Below are positions 11,970 through 24,744 of a DNA stretch of 64,000 nucleotides, piece by piece. Made by a program: the position numbers and the translations under genes. Positions within the stretch are counted from its first letter, which is position 1. Each line of letters opens with the position of its first letter. Source of the stretch: Odontocerum albicorne (Eukaryota; Arthropoda; Insecta; Trichoptera; Odontoceridae). Location of the stretch: positions 19,308,189-19,372,188 of the forward strand of contig OX463852.1 in NCBI GenBank assembly GCA_949825065.1, given 5' to 3'. A model generated the notes under the pieces. That model saw only the letters and a list, made by a program, of their open reading frames with translations, made no database searches and was not told the origin of the DNA.

Positions 11970-12295
11970 CAAGAATTATGTGTGAGTAGGCAGGACATGT
12001 TGAACAGATCATTTGCTGCGCGTAGAGAACGCTCAAAGAAAACGTGGTGTGCGGCACCGGTACAAAGAACTGTTAAATAGGTGGATGGCAGCTGCGCAAT
12101 GCTCAGAGAATTCCAGTCAATTCCAAAGAACATAGATCGTTGAAAAGGTAGCAATGGTGAAGAGATTCCTCTTAGGCAGGTATATGGTTTGCGCAAAGCA
12201 TAGGCCGACCAAGCAGCGATATAGTCTCGATGACCGTCCATAAGTCTACATTTCCGCTGCGGTCGCGATGCCGCGCGGACCCAAACAAACATAAA
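11970..12295. other. GC-richer patch, probable transposon remnant
   Basis: About 320 bp with higher GC (ttccgctgcggtcgcgatgc, gcgtagagaacgctcaaag) and a minus-strand 107-codon frame that I do not recognise. Its base composition contrasts sharply with both flanks. Confidence 0.35.
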
Positions 12296-12558
12296 TATTT
12301 ACATAGAAACCAAGAATTTCAATATCAAGGATTTACATATCAAATTATGAACAAATATCAAATATAACACATACAAGAATCTACACATATTAAAGGGTGA
12401 CGCATACGTCCGATGTACGTGGTGAAGAGTTTCCTATCCCTTCTCTATAGAGCTTTCATTTATAGGGATTTATAAAGATGACTGACTTCCTTCCAGACAT
12501 TTGCTTCTTCTTATGCATAGAAATATAAATTATGGCCCCAGTGTGCAAAACTGTTCAC

Positions 12559-12804
12559 CTGGTAACATTACATTGGGATGGTATTACAAACACGTACAAT
12601 TAATGATAAATCTAAGTACTTGACTGCTCATTTAAGTTCATCTGGTAACATTACATTGGGATAGTATTACAAACACGTACAATTAATAATAAATCTAAGA
12701 AATTGACTGCTTATTTAAGTTCGTCTGGTAAAATTACATTGGGATAATATTGCAAACACGTACAATTAATAATAAATCTAAGTACTTGACTGCTTATTTA
12801 AGAT
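12559..12804. repeat. 83-bp minisatellite, about three copies
   Basis: The unit begins ctggtaacattacattggga and contains caaacacgtacaattaat. Copies start at 12559, 12642 and 12725, exactly 83 bp apart, with only a few substitutions. No coding frame runs through it. Confidence 0.85.
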
Positions 12805-13855
12805 GTATAAGCTTAGTCTTCTTCCAAAAATGATTTAAACTAATAGTAATTTCACCTCAAAATAATGGTAATCTAACGTATTGGTGGTGACTTTTTCCCC
12901 TATAAATTTTTTTCCCCTATAAATTTTTTTCCTCCTAATTTTTTTTTCTCCCTATAAAATATGTGTTCTATTATTACGTAAGTCCACTTGGCTAAATTCG
13001 GTAATATTTTGTAATATATTGTATAATATACACATTGAATTTAAATAAACATAATTCATAAATTAAAAATGCATTTAAACAATCACTTTGTAATTATTAC
13101 TACTGCTTCATTGTACCTATCTTTATGTTAGTTAAATACAAACTTCAGTTATTTTGTCAATAATTTTAAGTTTTTTTAAATTAACTTATCTCATACGCAT
13201 TTGTTTTCGTGTTATTGTAAAATACACTGTTGTGTAGTGAATTAAATAAATAAAATTAGAAACCGCATGTTCCGTGCTTACTCCAGTGGGTCTAAACTAG
13301 ATAGCTTGATTTGGGAGCAAAGTCAGAGTTGCCTCCCGGCCATGCTCTTCAATATTTCCCATATCACTAGTTATGTTATGTTAAAGGGTTCCATATGCAT
13401 GGAAATAAAAAGAATTGAATTGGTATCCATAAAACTACAATATTTGGGTACAGAATATACCTATGGTATGTAACATTATTTTTGATATCAAATGTTATTG
13501 ATAAAAATTCATAAGAAATTAAATGAAAAATAATGTTATATCTCTCAGCATTTAGATAAACTAGCCTCCAATGTATCAAAATTGCATTATTCATAAAAAA
13601 AAAACAGAAGTATTTTTTTGCTAATATAAAGCGAATGCATCCCTGATTCCAAGTAATCATCTCACTGCCTTGGAGAGCAGAGTATTTGGAGAGCAGAGTA
13701 TTTGAAGTTGGAGGGGAGGATTTTGTGGGAGGCTGATCAAGATTGGGCCGAGAGCTGCTGGTAAATACATAAGGCTGAGAGACAAATCCTCCTCTATCTA
13801 CATATTTAAGGGTTTCGTACATACTACAACAAAAGATCATTTTTTGGCACAAAGA
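12805..13855. other. AT-rich DNA, no gene seen
   Basis: Contains pyrimidine-rich runs near 12890-12960 (cccctataaattttttt-type repeats). Otherwise nothing is recognisable; the open frames that run into the adjacent TA tract have no meaning. Confidence 0.4.
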
Positions 13856-14001
<146 letters not shown>

Positions 14002-14185
14002 TCGTAACATCACGCAATTTCCTTTTTGGGGTAGGTAAATAAAACAGAGGGCTTAATTTTCCCAACATGGCATACTTTTACTTCCTCCGCGTTCATAGCT
14101 CTTCTTTTTATTATTTTAACTATACGGGCGTTAGTTATTTGTATATTACGGAGAAACAGCTGGACAAATTAAAACGTTTTCTCGT

Positions 14186-14247
14186 TCGAACCGAGAACCT
14201 TCCGCACGGAAGTCCAGTGCGTTACCGCGCAGCCATGCCCCTCAAAT
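14186..14247 (-). repeat. SINE-A head fragment
   Basis: Read on the minus strand: gaggggcatggctgcgcgg (A-box region), then acttccgtgcggaaggtt, then the B box ggttcgaac. Only the tRNA-like head is present; the flanks do not match the SINE-A body. Confidence 0.55.
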
Positions 14248-14299
14248 ATTGTTTATAAATTTTGTAAAGGTGAATAATCATTTGAATATCCTTAGCAAC

Positions 14300-14754
14300 C
14301 ATACAACTTACTTTATTTACTTATGTCTGATTAGTTGGAAGAGATTGCCACCTGGCAATATGCCCGCCAGAATATTTTACATTTACTTCCGTTTCTCTTA
14401 CTCCTTACCTTTCCTTTTTAAAAAAAAATCTTTCAACGATAATTTTCTCGGTCGTTCTCTAATATGACTGACTTATGTTTAATAAATTTCTTTGTCTTTC
14501 ATTATCCATCCCTTTAACAATACAAACCACATCAACGCGCTAATGTTTTTCGACTTAATACATCAGTTTTTTTATTCCACTTAATAATTAAATATCTTAC
14601 TCTGGCATAGGGAAAACATCAGGAATTAAACGCGTAATATTACTGACTTGAAATCAAGAGTTTTTTCAGTCACTGAGACTATTTTTAACTATCTAACTCT
14701 GATTTGTAACAGGTTCCAGAGTATCACTTCATGTACTATACAGTAAAGGTTTTT
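14300..14754. other. Repeat-derived DNA with a SINE-B-like tail
   Basis: Positions 14310-14375 contain gttggaagagattgccacct and ggcaatatgcccgccag, typical of SINE-B. The segment about 14570-14745 shares short stretches with 20830-20960 and 30040-30130. No gene is present. Confidence 0.4.
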
Positions 14755-15142
14755 ACGTAATACATCGTCGTTGCTGGACCTCGTAGTCGAGGACCCCCTT
14801 GCCATTTCAATGTAAATTCAGTTCAAAAGCAAAGTTGTGCTGTGGAGTTTGTTTTTTCAAGCAAATGAGCCGTTGTACACCAACAAATTCACCGGTCACA
14901 ACGCTGTTCTAGATCCGAGATGGCACACCTGAAGTGAGATGATTGGAGCACACCGACATTTTTTTTTCTTTTTTTTTTGTAAAGAATAAATATGACCAGA
15001 GGCATAAGTATCTTTATACTCCCGAATACAAGGTGGAAAAAATACCTGTGTCATTCGAGGGGAGTCGCATAACGTGGGGTTTGAACCGGCAACCTTCCGC
15101 ACGGAAGTTCAGTGCATAACTGCGCGGCCATGCACCTCATAT
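14755..15142 (-). repeat. SINE-A copy, longest in the window
   Basis: The minus strand starts gaggtgcatggccgcgcag, has ttccgtgcggaaggttgcc and a B-box-like ggttcaaacc. It then follows the same body as 5431-5835: an internal T/A-rich stretch, tcggtgtgctccaatcatct, and ctcgactacgaggtccagca. It abuts a LINE-A fragment at 15143. Confidence 0.65.
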
Positions 15143-15545
15143 CTTAATACATCACATTCAACCCTGATCACTTCAGTTCTTATTCTGTCATACAATATCA
15201 CTCCGTGTATACTTATGAGTGCACGCATTTCTACAGCATTAATTCCGCTCATTTCACTATTTTTTTCCCGTCTACGTTTTACGTCAATACATCAAAGTTA
15301 GTACTAAAATACTATTATGAACTTTCATCTTAGCAGATTTTGATACTGTCCGGTTCGGCTATGTATATATTATATTTTACTTAAATTTAACAGATTTGTG
15401 AATGGATCGAAAGTCACTGTCTGGAATATATGTTCATAAATAAAGATTTATGCAATTGCTATTCATCTTGAATTGCCTGTCCCATTGAATGTTACAAACA
15501 CAGTTTCAGCTTCAACATAACACCTCCCCTTAACAGGTAAGGGTG
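15143..15545 (-). repeat. LINE-A fragment
   Basis: Minus-strand LINE-A sequence from the segment before WFGHVERM (complement of attctgtcatacaatatcac) towards the family's 5' direction. It shares gtttcagcttcaacataaca with the LINE-A copy at 20435-20830, which is in the opposite orientation. Confidence 0.55.
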
Positions 15546-15700
15546 GAAGCAGATTGCGGATTGTAGATGTAATTTATGTAATGTATGTGCAGCACCGAAT
15601 TATAATTTTATTTTTTTTGTGTGTGGGGGGCATTATTGTATACAATGCAGTGACCATGCTGAAAATAATTTATGAAACATTTTTATAAAATAAAGTCATA

Positions 15701-15977
<277 letters not shown>

Positions 15978-16094
15978 TACGGTAAATATAAAACTAAAAA
16001 TAAACAATAGCTGAAAGAAAACCGACCAGATTAAATAAGAGATAACATCAAATAAGATCAAAACTCAAATTGTACAAAATTATGCAATTAAAAG

Positions 16095-16330
16095 TTTTCC
16101 TTGATTTGTGAGTATGAGTGCTATTTGTATGTTTTGTTAGTCTTTCTTCGTTCACTCGTTCGACATACCTATACCATATCTGGGTGCGCATCTTCATCTT
16201 AGTCAACACATCAGCTTTAAATTTACATTCATCCCTAATCCTTTCGTTCCGTATTCTGTTATACTCGTACATTGTCATCCCATATTCTCCGTAATGCACG
16301 CATTTCTACAGTATTGCTCCATTCAGATGT
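16095..16330 (-). repeat. LINE-A 3' fragment
   Basis: The minus strand encodes MYEYNRIRNERIRDECKFKA, then a decayed RYVERVNEERLTKH. Compared with the other copies, a 6-bp CTCGTA addition interrupts the MYDRIRN segment at 16262-16269; this is why the frame reads MYEYNRIRN here. Confidence 0.7.
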
Positions 16331-17050
16331 TACGTAAACAAATTTATTTTAAATTATTTTTCTTGTGATAAAAAGTATTTGAAACAAGTCATGTCCTTCT
16401 TCCCCGCCATTTTATAAGTACATATTCCTATGACCAATTGTTTATTTGGAGAATATTTTGTTAAAATTGTTAGTTCATATTTATTTTGAAATCTTCAAAA
16501 TATTACATTTTCTTCGACGCTTTTTTATGATATGGTTACACTATATTTAAGTGTAGACTAAAATACGATATTATTCCCCTAAAGGTCGTTAATGAAAATC
16601 ATATGGGGTGCATAATTAATAGGTGAAGAGTTGAGACATTGGGGTTAAAACTGCACAAGCAAAACACGAGACCTAAATATACAAGATCAATGTGACAGAA
16701 AAGGAAAATAATATTTAAATAAAAAAAACCGAGAGAGATGCAAGAAAATAAACGAATACTTGTGGAGACAGAGAGAAAACATACTAGAAGCGCGTGTAGA
16801 AATGAGAACAAAATAGATGAAAAAAGTGCGAGAACAAGATAGGTATAGTGAGTGGGGAAATTATTAAAAAAAAGTGGGCGGGATTTTTAGTACCGCTCAG
16901 ACAGGCTGAATAGGCGAGGGATAGGGCGAGTTATAGCTTCGAGGAATAACATAGTACTACTTTTGAAAAGTTATATTTATTTAAAGCAAATATTCACCCA
17001 TTCTTTCATGCTATACTCAGAGCTGGGTTTAGATAACATGTTTCTACTTA
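16331..17050. other. No gene seen
   Basis: Unremarkable AT-rich sequence; no repeat or coding signature recognised. Confidence 0.4.
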
Positions 17051-17054
17051 CCTT

Positions 17055-17262
17055 TTTTTAAAATGGAAATCAACACTTGACGGTAAGACGTTGTGCCTTC
17101 GATTCTCGTTAGAACCCTGACTTTTTAAAAGGATTTCAGTCGGATTTTTTCATAAGGCCTCATCAACATCTTCCTAGTTGGTTGGAAGAGATTACTACAT
17201 GGCAATAAGTACGCTAGGCTATACATTGTACAATAAAATTGTAATATAATACAAAATAATAA
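17055..17262 (+). repeat. SINE-B copy
   Basis: The head remnant ends ccttcgattctcgttagaac. The family body follows: taaggcctcatcaacatctt, gttggttggaagagattact, a cgctaggctatacattgta tail and gtaatataatac. The A box is degraded. Confidence 0.55.
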
Positions 17263-17379
17263 TACTTCTTAACTATTATTAAACAGTTGAGTAAAGCTTC
17301 CCGGTCGGATAAGCAATAATAATTCGTTTTTGTCAGTGTTCTTTTTATGTACGAGTACATCAAAGCTACTGGTTTGATA

Positions 17380-17790
17380 TTTTAAAACCATAGCGGTAGA
17401 AATGTGTACACTGAGAAAAATACCTACGTGGTGTGTAAATGTATGACAAAATAAGAAATGTAATTGTTAAGAATAAATATGAACTTCAAATTTATGTGTT
17501 AAGTGGAGGTGAAAAGTACGTTGAGGTAGTTTGGACATGTTGAATAGATGGATGACGAAAGACTGACTTAATAAATTTTCTATTCAAATATAAGTCTAAG
17601 TCGTGGATGAAGACAAAGAAAAGTATATTTGGGTCAAATGAATGAAATTTAGAAAAATGGAAAAACTAAGGAGTACAAAATGAGCTATATGAAAAGATGT
17701 ATGGGTGTGAAGGAGGTATGTCGTATGATCGGTGATCTGTCCTTTGTCTAACCCAACAGGGAAATGGCTTGATGAAATCTATGTTTGTTA
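17380..17790 (+). repeat. LINE-A 3' end copy
   Basis: Runs from a gcggtagaaatgtgtacact segment through decayed MYDKIRN and FGHVE-like codons to the family end (aacccaacagggaaatggct). Several frame breaks. A TACGAGTA motif lies just upstream at 17350-17357. Confidence 0.6.
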
Positions 17791-18224
17791 AAACCATTCA
17801 GAAGTTAAGATAGCTGAGTAATCAAAATACGTTGTAAAATATAGAAACATGAATTTATACTACAATAGTAATTTAATTGATTTACCTTTGTGTTGTATAA
17901 TTTTGAAAAATTACAAGTCACTTTCAAGAGAATGTCAATAAGATTTAAAAAATTATCAATCTATTTGAAATATTGAAAAAGCATAAATCAAATATATAAT
18001 ATGTGTGCAAAACCATAAATTCAACTATGTAGATGGGTATTTAATAGCTTAATTCAATTAAAAAAAATGGTTCATTCAAGTCTTTACAAAATGGCGAGAT
18101 ATTTCCTCATTTATTTCAGAACGGGTAAATTGAGGGTTACGTATGTTTTGATTATAAACGTTCAAATGTTTTTTTTATATTACACACGACACTTGCAGGA
18201 ACAACATTAATTAATTGCATAGCC
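17791..18224. other. No gene seen
   Basis: AT-rich; nothing recognised. Confidence 0.4.
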
Positions 18225-18440
18225 TTCAAAAATATTGTGTAGGTACAGTCTTGTGCTAACCGAAAGTTACGGGTTTGATTCCCGTTGATAACCTGTTTTT
18301 TTTTGTAAAAAGATTACATTCTGGTTTTAACATAAGGTTAGTTTAAACACCTTTTTAGTTTGTTAGAAGGGATTGCCATATGACTATAAGCCCGCCAGGG
18401 TGTACTGTATACAACGGAAGTGTAATACAAAACACTGTGT
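18225..18440 (+). repeat. SINE-B copy
   Basis: The B-box-like cgggtttgattcccgttg is followed by the usual body and tail (cccgccagggtgtactgta, caacggaagtgtaatac). The tail runs into the 31-bp minisatellite. Confidence 0.6.
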
Positions 18441-18473
18441 ATGTTTGTGTATAATATGGATGTTTTCACGCAA

Positions 18474-18990
18474 AATTTGATAAAACATACCATCATTTTA
18501 TATGAATTTGATAAAACATACCATCATTTTATATGAATTTGATAAAAAATACCATCATTTTATATGAATTTGATAAAACATACCGTCATTTTATATGAAT
18601 TTGATAAAACATACCATAATTTTATATGAATTTGAATCAAATTAAAGTGTTGTAATATGGAATTGAACAATAAAACACATATTATATTTTACTGGGTTGA
18701 TAAATTGACGCACCAAAATTCGAGGTTTATTTATTCGATATCTAAAAATAACATACCATCATTTTATATGAATTTTATAAAACATACCATCATTTTATAT
18801 GAATTTGATAAAACATACCATCATTTTATATGAATTTGATAAAACATACCATCATTTTATATGAATTTGAATCAAATTAAACTGTTGTAATATGGAATTG
18901 AACAATAAAACACATATTATATTTTACTGGGTTGATAAATTGACGCACCGAAATTCGAGGTTTATTTATTCGATATCTAAAAATAAATAA
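18474..18990. repeat. Higher-order tandem repeat: 31-bp units inside a 235-bp unit
   Basis: A 31-bp unit (gataaaacataccatcattt and flanking bases) is repeated about five times (18474-18630), then a unique spacer of about 120 bp, then about four more 31-bp copies (18750-18868), then the same spacer again to about 18990. The two spacers differ at only a few positions. The larger unit has a period of 235 bp (18634 to 18869). Confidence 0.85.
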
Positions 18991-19269
18991 ATAAAGTATT
19001 TTGTGGATTGTTCTGTTTAAGGCATGAATGACTGGGCTGTGAGACGCGACCGCCCTTAGAATTAGCCGCTTGCGTCGACCGCTTATATTGGACATGTGAA
19101 TAAACGGCCCTGATCAATCTTCTGTGAGTTATGCCAATAAAATTTATATTTTAAACGAAAAATATTACATTAAAATACTTTCTTTAGAATTTAATGAAAA
19201 AAAATAATAGAAAGGCTTTTTGTTCACACAATGTTTCTGATTGAAATGCTCTATTTTTGTGTTAAATGA

Positions 19270-19725
19270 CTATGGTGGGATTTAAGGGGTGAATGTGAAC
19301 TTAATGCTATGTTAAGTAGGATGATGAAGAGTGAGTTGAGATGGTTTGGGCATATGGAACGAATGAATGAAGAAAGATTAACAAAACACATATAAATATA
19401 TGTGAATGGAAGGCGTGTGAGAGGAAGACCAAAGAACGTATGGTTGGATAAAGTGAATGATATTCAGAAAGAAGAAAACCTAGAAAGTCAGAGAAATCAT
19501 AAAACTTGTATGAGAAGGTGTATGGATGTAGAAATGTCTAAAGATAGGGTAAACCTGGGGCAAACGAACACGCTTAACATAAAATGTGAAAAAGTACAGA
19601 AATACAAATCGAAAAAAAATATGCAGAACGATTAAAAAAACACTTGGAAGTGTCTAGGTAGGAAAGTGTGGCGCTCTGTCCTATCTGCCTACCCAGACAG
19701 GGAAATGGCGTGATTGTGTATGTAT
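19270..19725 (+). repeat. LINE-A 3' end copy
   Basis: Encodes LRWFGHMERMNEERLTKH, then VNGRRVRGRPKNVWLDKVND, then SQRNHKTCMRRC. It ends with the family terminus (cccagacagggaaatggcg). This copy best preserves the GRRVRGRPK...WLDKV basic motif. Confidence 0.7.
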
Positions 19726-20434
19726 TGCACCTAATTTACCTTACATATATTAATCACTAGTAAAATATTTTTGACAAATTTTGCAATTTAATATCTGAGT
19801 CGTCAAGATGCAAAACCCGTTATGAAAGACGGCGAGTGTCAAAATCCGCTCAGTACATAATTTAATAAAAAATGTTAAATGTTTCATTGTGTTTCTGTTG
19901 AAATTACAATTTAACTGATATCATTTATTGTTTCTAAAGGCATAAAGCAGAAAATATACCACGTTAATATTTCATTTACATTTAAAGTAGTTAAATATAA
20001 TTCACTCAAAACCGAAAAAGTTTTCCAGAGATGGTTTTACATTTTGACTACAAATCTAAACTATAGGTAAATTAGAAAATAACTAGGTGTATGTATGATT
20101 TAACATACAGGAGTATGGTAGACTTAAAAGTAAGGAGCAGACTTTAAAAATATAATAGTAATGTAGCCCCCAGGTTGAAAGACAGGTGTCCTACCAACTA
20201 GACCAAGGATATCGTCATGCTGAGAAGAGTAACATATATCATCAATCGACAACTCTTTAAGAATGAAACCGGGAATGCGCAGAAAACTACAGATCATTTA
20301 TCTCAAGTAATATTCATATATTTAAGATTAGTATTTCCCATTTCACCGCTGTTCTTTTTTACGTCTCCTTTACTATCCATGCAGTTGGACTCTGGAACTT
20401 GTTACAAATGAATATTAAGTCAATTGAACTGTTA
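19726..20434. other. No gene seen; SINE-B head remnant near 20165
   Basis: Positions 20160-20215 hold a reverse-orientation tRNA-like head remnant (ttgaaagacaggtgtcctac, caactagacc). The rest is AT-rich without signature. Confidence 0.4.
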
Positions 20435-20830
20435 AAAGCGGGGTGTTATGTTGAAGCTGAAACTATGTTTATAACATTCGATGGGATAGGATTATTTTCA
20501 TATATATTCCTGAAAATGACTTAAGGCACATTAATTTATTATATTTTTATTAAATTTTGTTATATTTGTATTGTATTTTTATTCAATTTAAGTAAAATAA
20601 ATATATGCTCGAAACGGACAGTATCAAAATCTACTAACAATAGTCCACAATAATATTATAGTACTAACTTTGATGTATGGGCGTGAAACATGGAAAAATA
20701 TTGAAAGAAGGCTAATAAATGCTGTAGAAATGCGTGCACTTAAAAGAACACGTGGAGTGATATTGTAACATATGACTGAAGTGATCAGGGATGAATGTGA
20801 ACTATGGTCTGATGTATTATGTAAAAGCCT
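20435..20830 (+). repeat. LINE-A fragment (region just after the reverse transcriptase)
   Basis: Contains gacagtatcaaaatctacta, tttgatgtatgggcgtgaaa (the LTYGSETW region) and an NAVEMRALKRTRG-coding stretch, and stops before WFGHVERM. It pairs with the inverted copy at 15143-15545. Confidence 0.6.
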
Positions 20831-21475
20831 TTACTGTCCATTCAGCGATACTCTGGAACCAGTTAAAAACTAATGTAAGACAGTTAAAAATGATCAAAAG
20901 CGTCGGAAATAATTATTAATTTCAAATCAGTAAGATAACGATATTCCTGATATTTTCTCTCTCCATTATTCCTTCCTTTTCCTTTGATTGATGATATCTC
21001 TGTCGATATTTTTACGATGTATATTCTTCATAAATTGTATAAAGATGAATAATTATTTGAATATTTTTTTGGACCATGTAATTTTATTTATGTTTATCTG
21101 GTTAGTTGGAAGCATCTGACAATAAGCCAATTGTTTTACAATGAAGTGTAAAATAAATAAATATATAGAATAGACATCAGTTTAGTTTTTTATTTAATAG
21201 TTAATTGTATAACAATTTGCCGAGATTTATTGCCAAGTGAAATTCTCTTCCTGCCAACTAGATAAAAGTATATAAAATAAGATATTTTTTAAGTTTTACG
21301 AGTATTAATTTGTACAAAATTTACAAATAATATAGCAATAAAAGTGAGATATTATCAATCAAAAGAACTTTAAATTTTTCAACTACATTCTGGCTTCCAG
21401 TGCTACGTGAGCAAATACTCCGTCACCAGTTTTAAATCTTCAAAAGAATTTCATCAAGAGTGGAAAGGATGTCGC
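20831..21475. other. Repeat-derived DNA, no gene
   Basis: About 20830-20960 resembles 14570-14745 in the opposite orientation. About 21060-21150 is a SINE-B-like tail. The remainder is AT-rich. Confidence 0.35.
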
Positions 21476-21479
21476 AAAT

Positions 21480-21870
21480 CGATCAACTGCATGTTATTAC
21501 GGAAATAACAGAACCACTGCCACTCCCTTTCACTTTACGTCGATCAATCTGGAAGATTCTGGAGCAAATAGACAACAGTCTGATCGGCGATAAACTACGG
21601 TCCCGTTAGACGGTATGTGACGTGAAAAATAGACATCTTCTAGGCGACCTCACTGTGGATTTGTATAGGTATTCTCTACCTCGAAGGGAATGGTGTACTC
21701 TGAATAAGATCAGATGCGGAATGGACCGCAATGCATATGATATGCACAAGTGAGACCTAGCAGAGTTGTCTTTCTTTAAGTATGGGGAAATGCAAACCAT
21801 GGACCGCATCGTACACATCTGTCTACTGTATGCGTTGTATGACCTAACCTAACACGGGACGTTGTGGCCT
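21480..21870 (+). pseudogene. LINE-C: C-terminal end of another non-LTR retrotransposon ORF2
   Basis: In shifting frames the plus strand encodes LPFTLRRSIWKILEQID, then LPRREWCTLNKIRCGMDRN, AYDMHK, and QTMDRIVHIC. The W..LN..R.G......H...L......C......QT..HI...C layout is the zinc-knuckle-like tail that closes jockey/I-type LINE ORF2 proteins. The expected CDCGE-like cysteine is changed to KYGE here and stops are present, so it is a dead fragment. The reverse transcriptase is missing. Confidence 0.6.
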
Positions 21871-22234
21871 AGTTGAAAAAGGCACACTGAGCGAGTGCCA
21901 AACGCAGAAAAAGAAGAATCTATCAAAAGAAAAATGAAAGTACGTTGTAATGGAAAGAAAAATTGGAAATGAAATAAGCAAAATTACTGACTGAAAATGA
22001 AATAAGCAAGATTACTGACTGGAAATTAAAAGTTTGGGTATGTATATTTTTAATTATGAACGGACATTTCTGAGACACGCTTAAATCTCAATTTACTAAT
22101 ATGTAAAAACTAGCTACATATCTTTGGTGCTTACAGCGCTGTTTTTTTCACTCAACTAGGCCTAACTTCAGAGTCTACTCAAGTTAACTTTAGCCAAATG
22201 AATGATATATAATGTTACATATAAGGATAGTTGA

Positions 22235-22690
22235 CGACCTGTGTGGTTTAGTTCATAAAATGCTTGCTTTCCCGATATACTCGTATATAAAAGGGTGTCA
22301 ATCTGATTTTAACTTGAGACTTGTTTAACATACATGTATTTATGGTTGGTTGAAAGATATATTACATTGCAATAAATCCGCCAAGCTGTAATACAATAGT
22401 TTAAGGAAGAAAGTTCAATGTACTACAAAGAAACGAAGTTAAGGAAAGTGAAATTCCACAGGCAGTTGTAAGACTTTAGTTCCAAATTAATAAACGGTTT
22501 ATAACGAAATGTTAGTTGATGGCTTCTGTGGCCTAGCTTTTTTTAAATGTTCCAGTCTAGTTTTCAATTTAGACTTGTTAAACATCTTTCTAGTTGATCG
22601 GAAAAGATTTCCACATAGCAATAAATCTGGCAGGTTGTACTGTACACAACGAAAGTGTAATACAACATCATACAATAAACCAGCATTAGA
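22235..22690 (+). repeat. Two SINE-B copies in tandem
   Basis: The first (22235-22410) has the gtgtggtttagtt A-box region and the atggttggttgaaagatata body. The second (22520-22690) has tctgtggcctag, then gttccagtctagttttcaat and a tail ggttgtactgtacacaacga. Both lost the B-box region to internal deletion. Confidence 0.5.
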
Positions 22691-23054
22691 AATTATACAA
22701 TTATAATGTTTATTAATTACATAGTTAACTTTTAATATCGACAAGCTCCAGGGTAATAAAGAGAATATACTATATAACAATATTAGAAATTTGACTTGAC
22801 AAGTAAAGATCTGTATTATAATTTAATACGAAAATCTGTTTTTTTTTTACTAATAGCTAACTTGTTTTGCATTACACTTTCTTAGTACATATTTAAACCT
22901 AATGGAACTGTTGCGTGTGGTAATCTCTTTCAACCAACAAAAAATATGATAAAGAGGTGTTATGTGAAAATCAGTCTTGCCAGTATTTCCTGAATTCCTA
23001 AACTAAAGTAAAGTAAAGCAACACAGCAATAATTTTAATTCTGATCAAAATTTA

Positions 23055-23465
23055 AGAATGTTGTACATATTATATTTTCGTTGTGTACAATACAACAATA
23101 TCACCATGTGGCAATCTCTTCCAACCAACCAGATACATGTTAAAGAAGCATTATGTAAAAATCAGAATGAAACCTTTTGTAAAATAAATTGGGTTCCAAC
23201 AGGAATCGAACCTGTCACCCTCGAATTGGAAGAAAGTGTCTTATCACATGGGAATGGAGGTCGTCATTTGAACCAGTTTAAAAAATCGGTACCAGAGAGA
23301 ATCGATCCCACAACCTCCGGGCTGAAACCAGACTGAAACCCTTTTATAAAATAAATTGGTTTCCAACAGGAATCGAACCTGTAACCCTTGAATTGGACGA
23401 CAGCCGTCTTATCACATGGGAATGGAGGTCGTCACTTGAACCCGCAAAGCCGTGTCCAACTATAT
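23055..23465 (-). repeat. Two SINE-B copies, reverse orientation
   Basis: Two B boxes in reverse (caacaggaatcgaacctgt) occur at about 23200 and 23366. Each is followed by the complement of the head (gacgac..cttatcacatggg) and preceded by the complement of the tail (gtacaatacaacaatatcac, gcaatctcttccaacc). A third, more diverged head lies at about 23730-23800 (ggaattgaatccgaagcccc). Confidence 0.6.
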
Positions 23466-23809
23466 AAAAAAATCTTCTCCTGTTTTACCGAAAAATATAT
23501 TTAAAACCTCATACTTTTAAATTATACAACATAAATTAGATTGAGACCTACGTCCAACGGACTACTGGATTTATAGAGTACCGAATATAATTCATTTTCT
23601 TTTTTGTCGATGGTACGTGGAGAGCCAAGAATACTCCACCACATGCTTAGCACGAGCGAGTATTGTTACCTGGCGAACTATTTTACCAAACTGGGCCCCA
23701 TTCCTTTTAATTTTGATTTTTGGGTACTGTCAGGAATTGAATCCGAAGCCCCTGGGTGGAAATCAAACATTTTACCAACTAGGCGACAGAGTTTGCCATA
23801 TATACAATA

Positions 23810-24239
23810 AATACTGTTTTCTTAAATAGAGTCCCCTTTAACAACTTTTATCACATTTTCGTTACACAAATTACACCTTACTTCTTAAATTCGTTGAAAA
23901 GAAAATGGCGGTTTTGTATGACAAAATCTGTCCATATTAAAAAAGAAAGGAGTTCATTAACTAACAAGCGATCCAATTTACCCCTCCCTCCACCGCGGGT
24001 CTTCTGAAAATACACCATAAGGTGCGGTAGGGAGGAAGAAAGCGGGGCTGTTAATTGAATATTCGTTCATCTAATCACTGAGGAAAATATGGGCTTTTAT
24101 GGGGCTTCCCTGTAAAAAAATTAAAGGGAAATTTTTATTAGAATAGGTCTTACTCTTAAAGAAAAATGCTTATGGGAATATTTTTAATGATTTGTATTGA
24201 CTACTTATACTACCCTTGTTAGCAATAAAATAGTAACTT
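23810..24239. other. No gene seen; small GC-rich patch
   Basis: Positions 23975-24045 contain a short GC-rich patch (cccctccctccaccgcggg) of unknown origin. The rest is AT-rich. Confidence 0.35.
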
Positions 24240-24720
24240 TATACGTATGCATATACCATCACTCCGTTTCGCTGACGGGGTAGGCAGAGCGCCAGACTTT
24301 ACTATTGCGACATACATATTTCGCCTCTTCCATATCCATACATTCGCTCATAGAACTCTCACTTTCAACGTTTCCTTTTTTTTAAATATCATTCACTTAA
24401 ACCAACCATACTTTCCGTGGTCTTCTTCTATCACCCCTTTTATTCACGTATGCATTGTATGTTTGTTTTGTTAGTCTTTTTTCATTCATTCGTTGCACAT
24501 GCCCAAACCATCTCAGAGTACTCTTCTTCATCTTACTTAATACATCAGTCTTAAGTTCACGTACATACCTGATTACTTTCTTTCATATGTTGTTTCCCAT
24601 GTATTCATCACAGTGCACGCCTTTCTACAACATATATTCGGCTGTTTTTGGTTTTATTCCATGCCTACGTTTCCCTCCCATTAATATTGGTGCTAAAAGC
24701 GTTGATACCAAAGTTGTTAC
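24240..24720 (-). repeat. LINE-A 3' end copy
   Basis: The left end is the complement of the family terminus (tgcatataccatcactccg). The minus strand then passes through decayed equivalents of the WFGHVQRMNE and MYDRIRN segments and ends upstream of the AVEMRVL region. Frame is broken. Confidence 0.6.
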
Positions 24721-24744
24721 TTCTCTTTCTTTATTTTGTTTATT

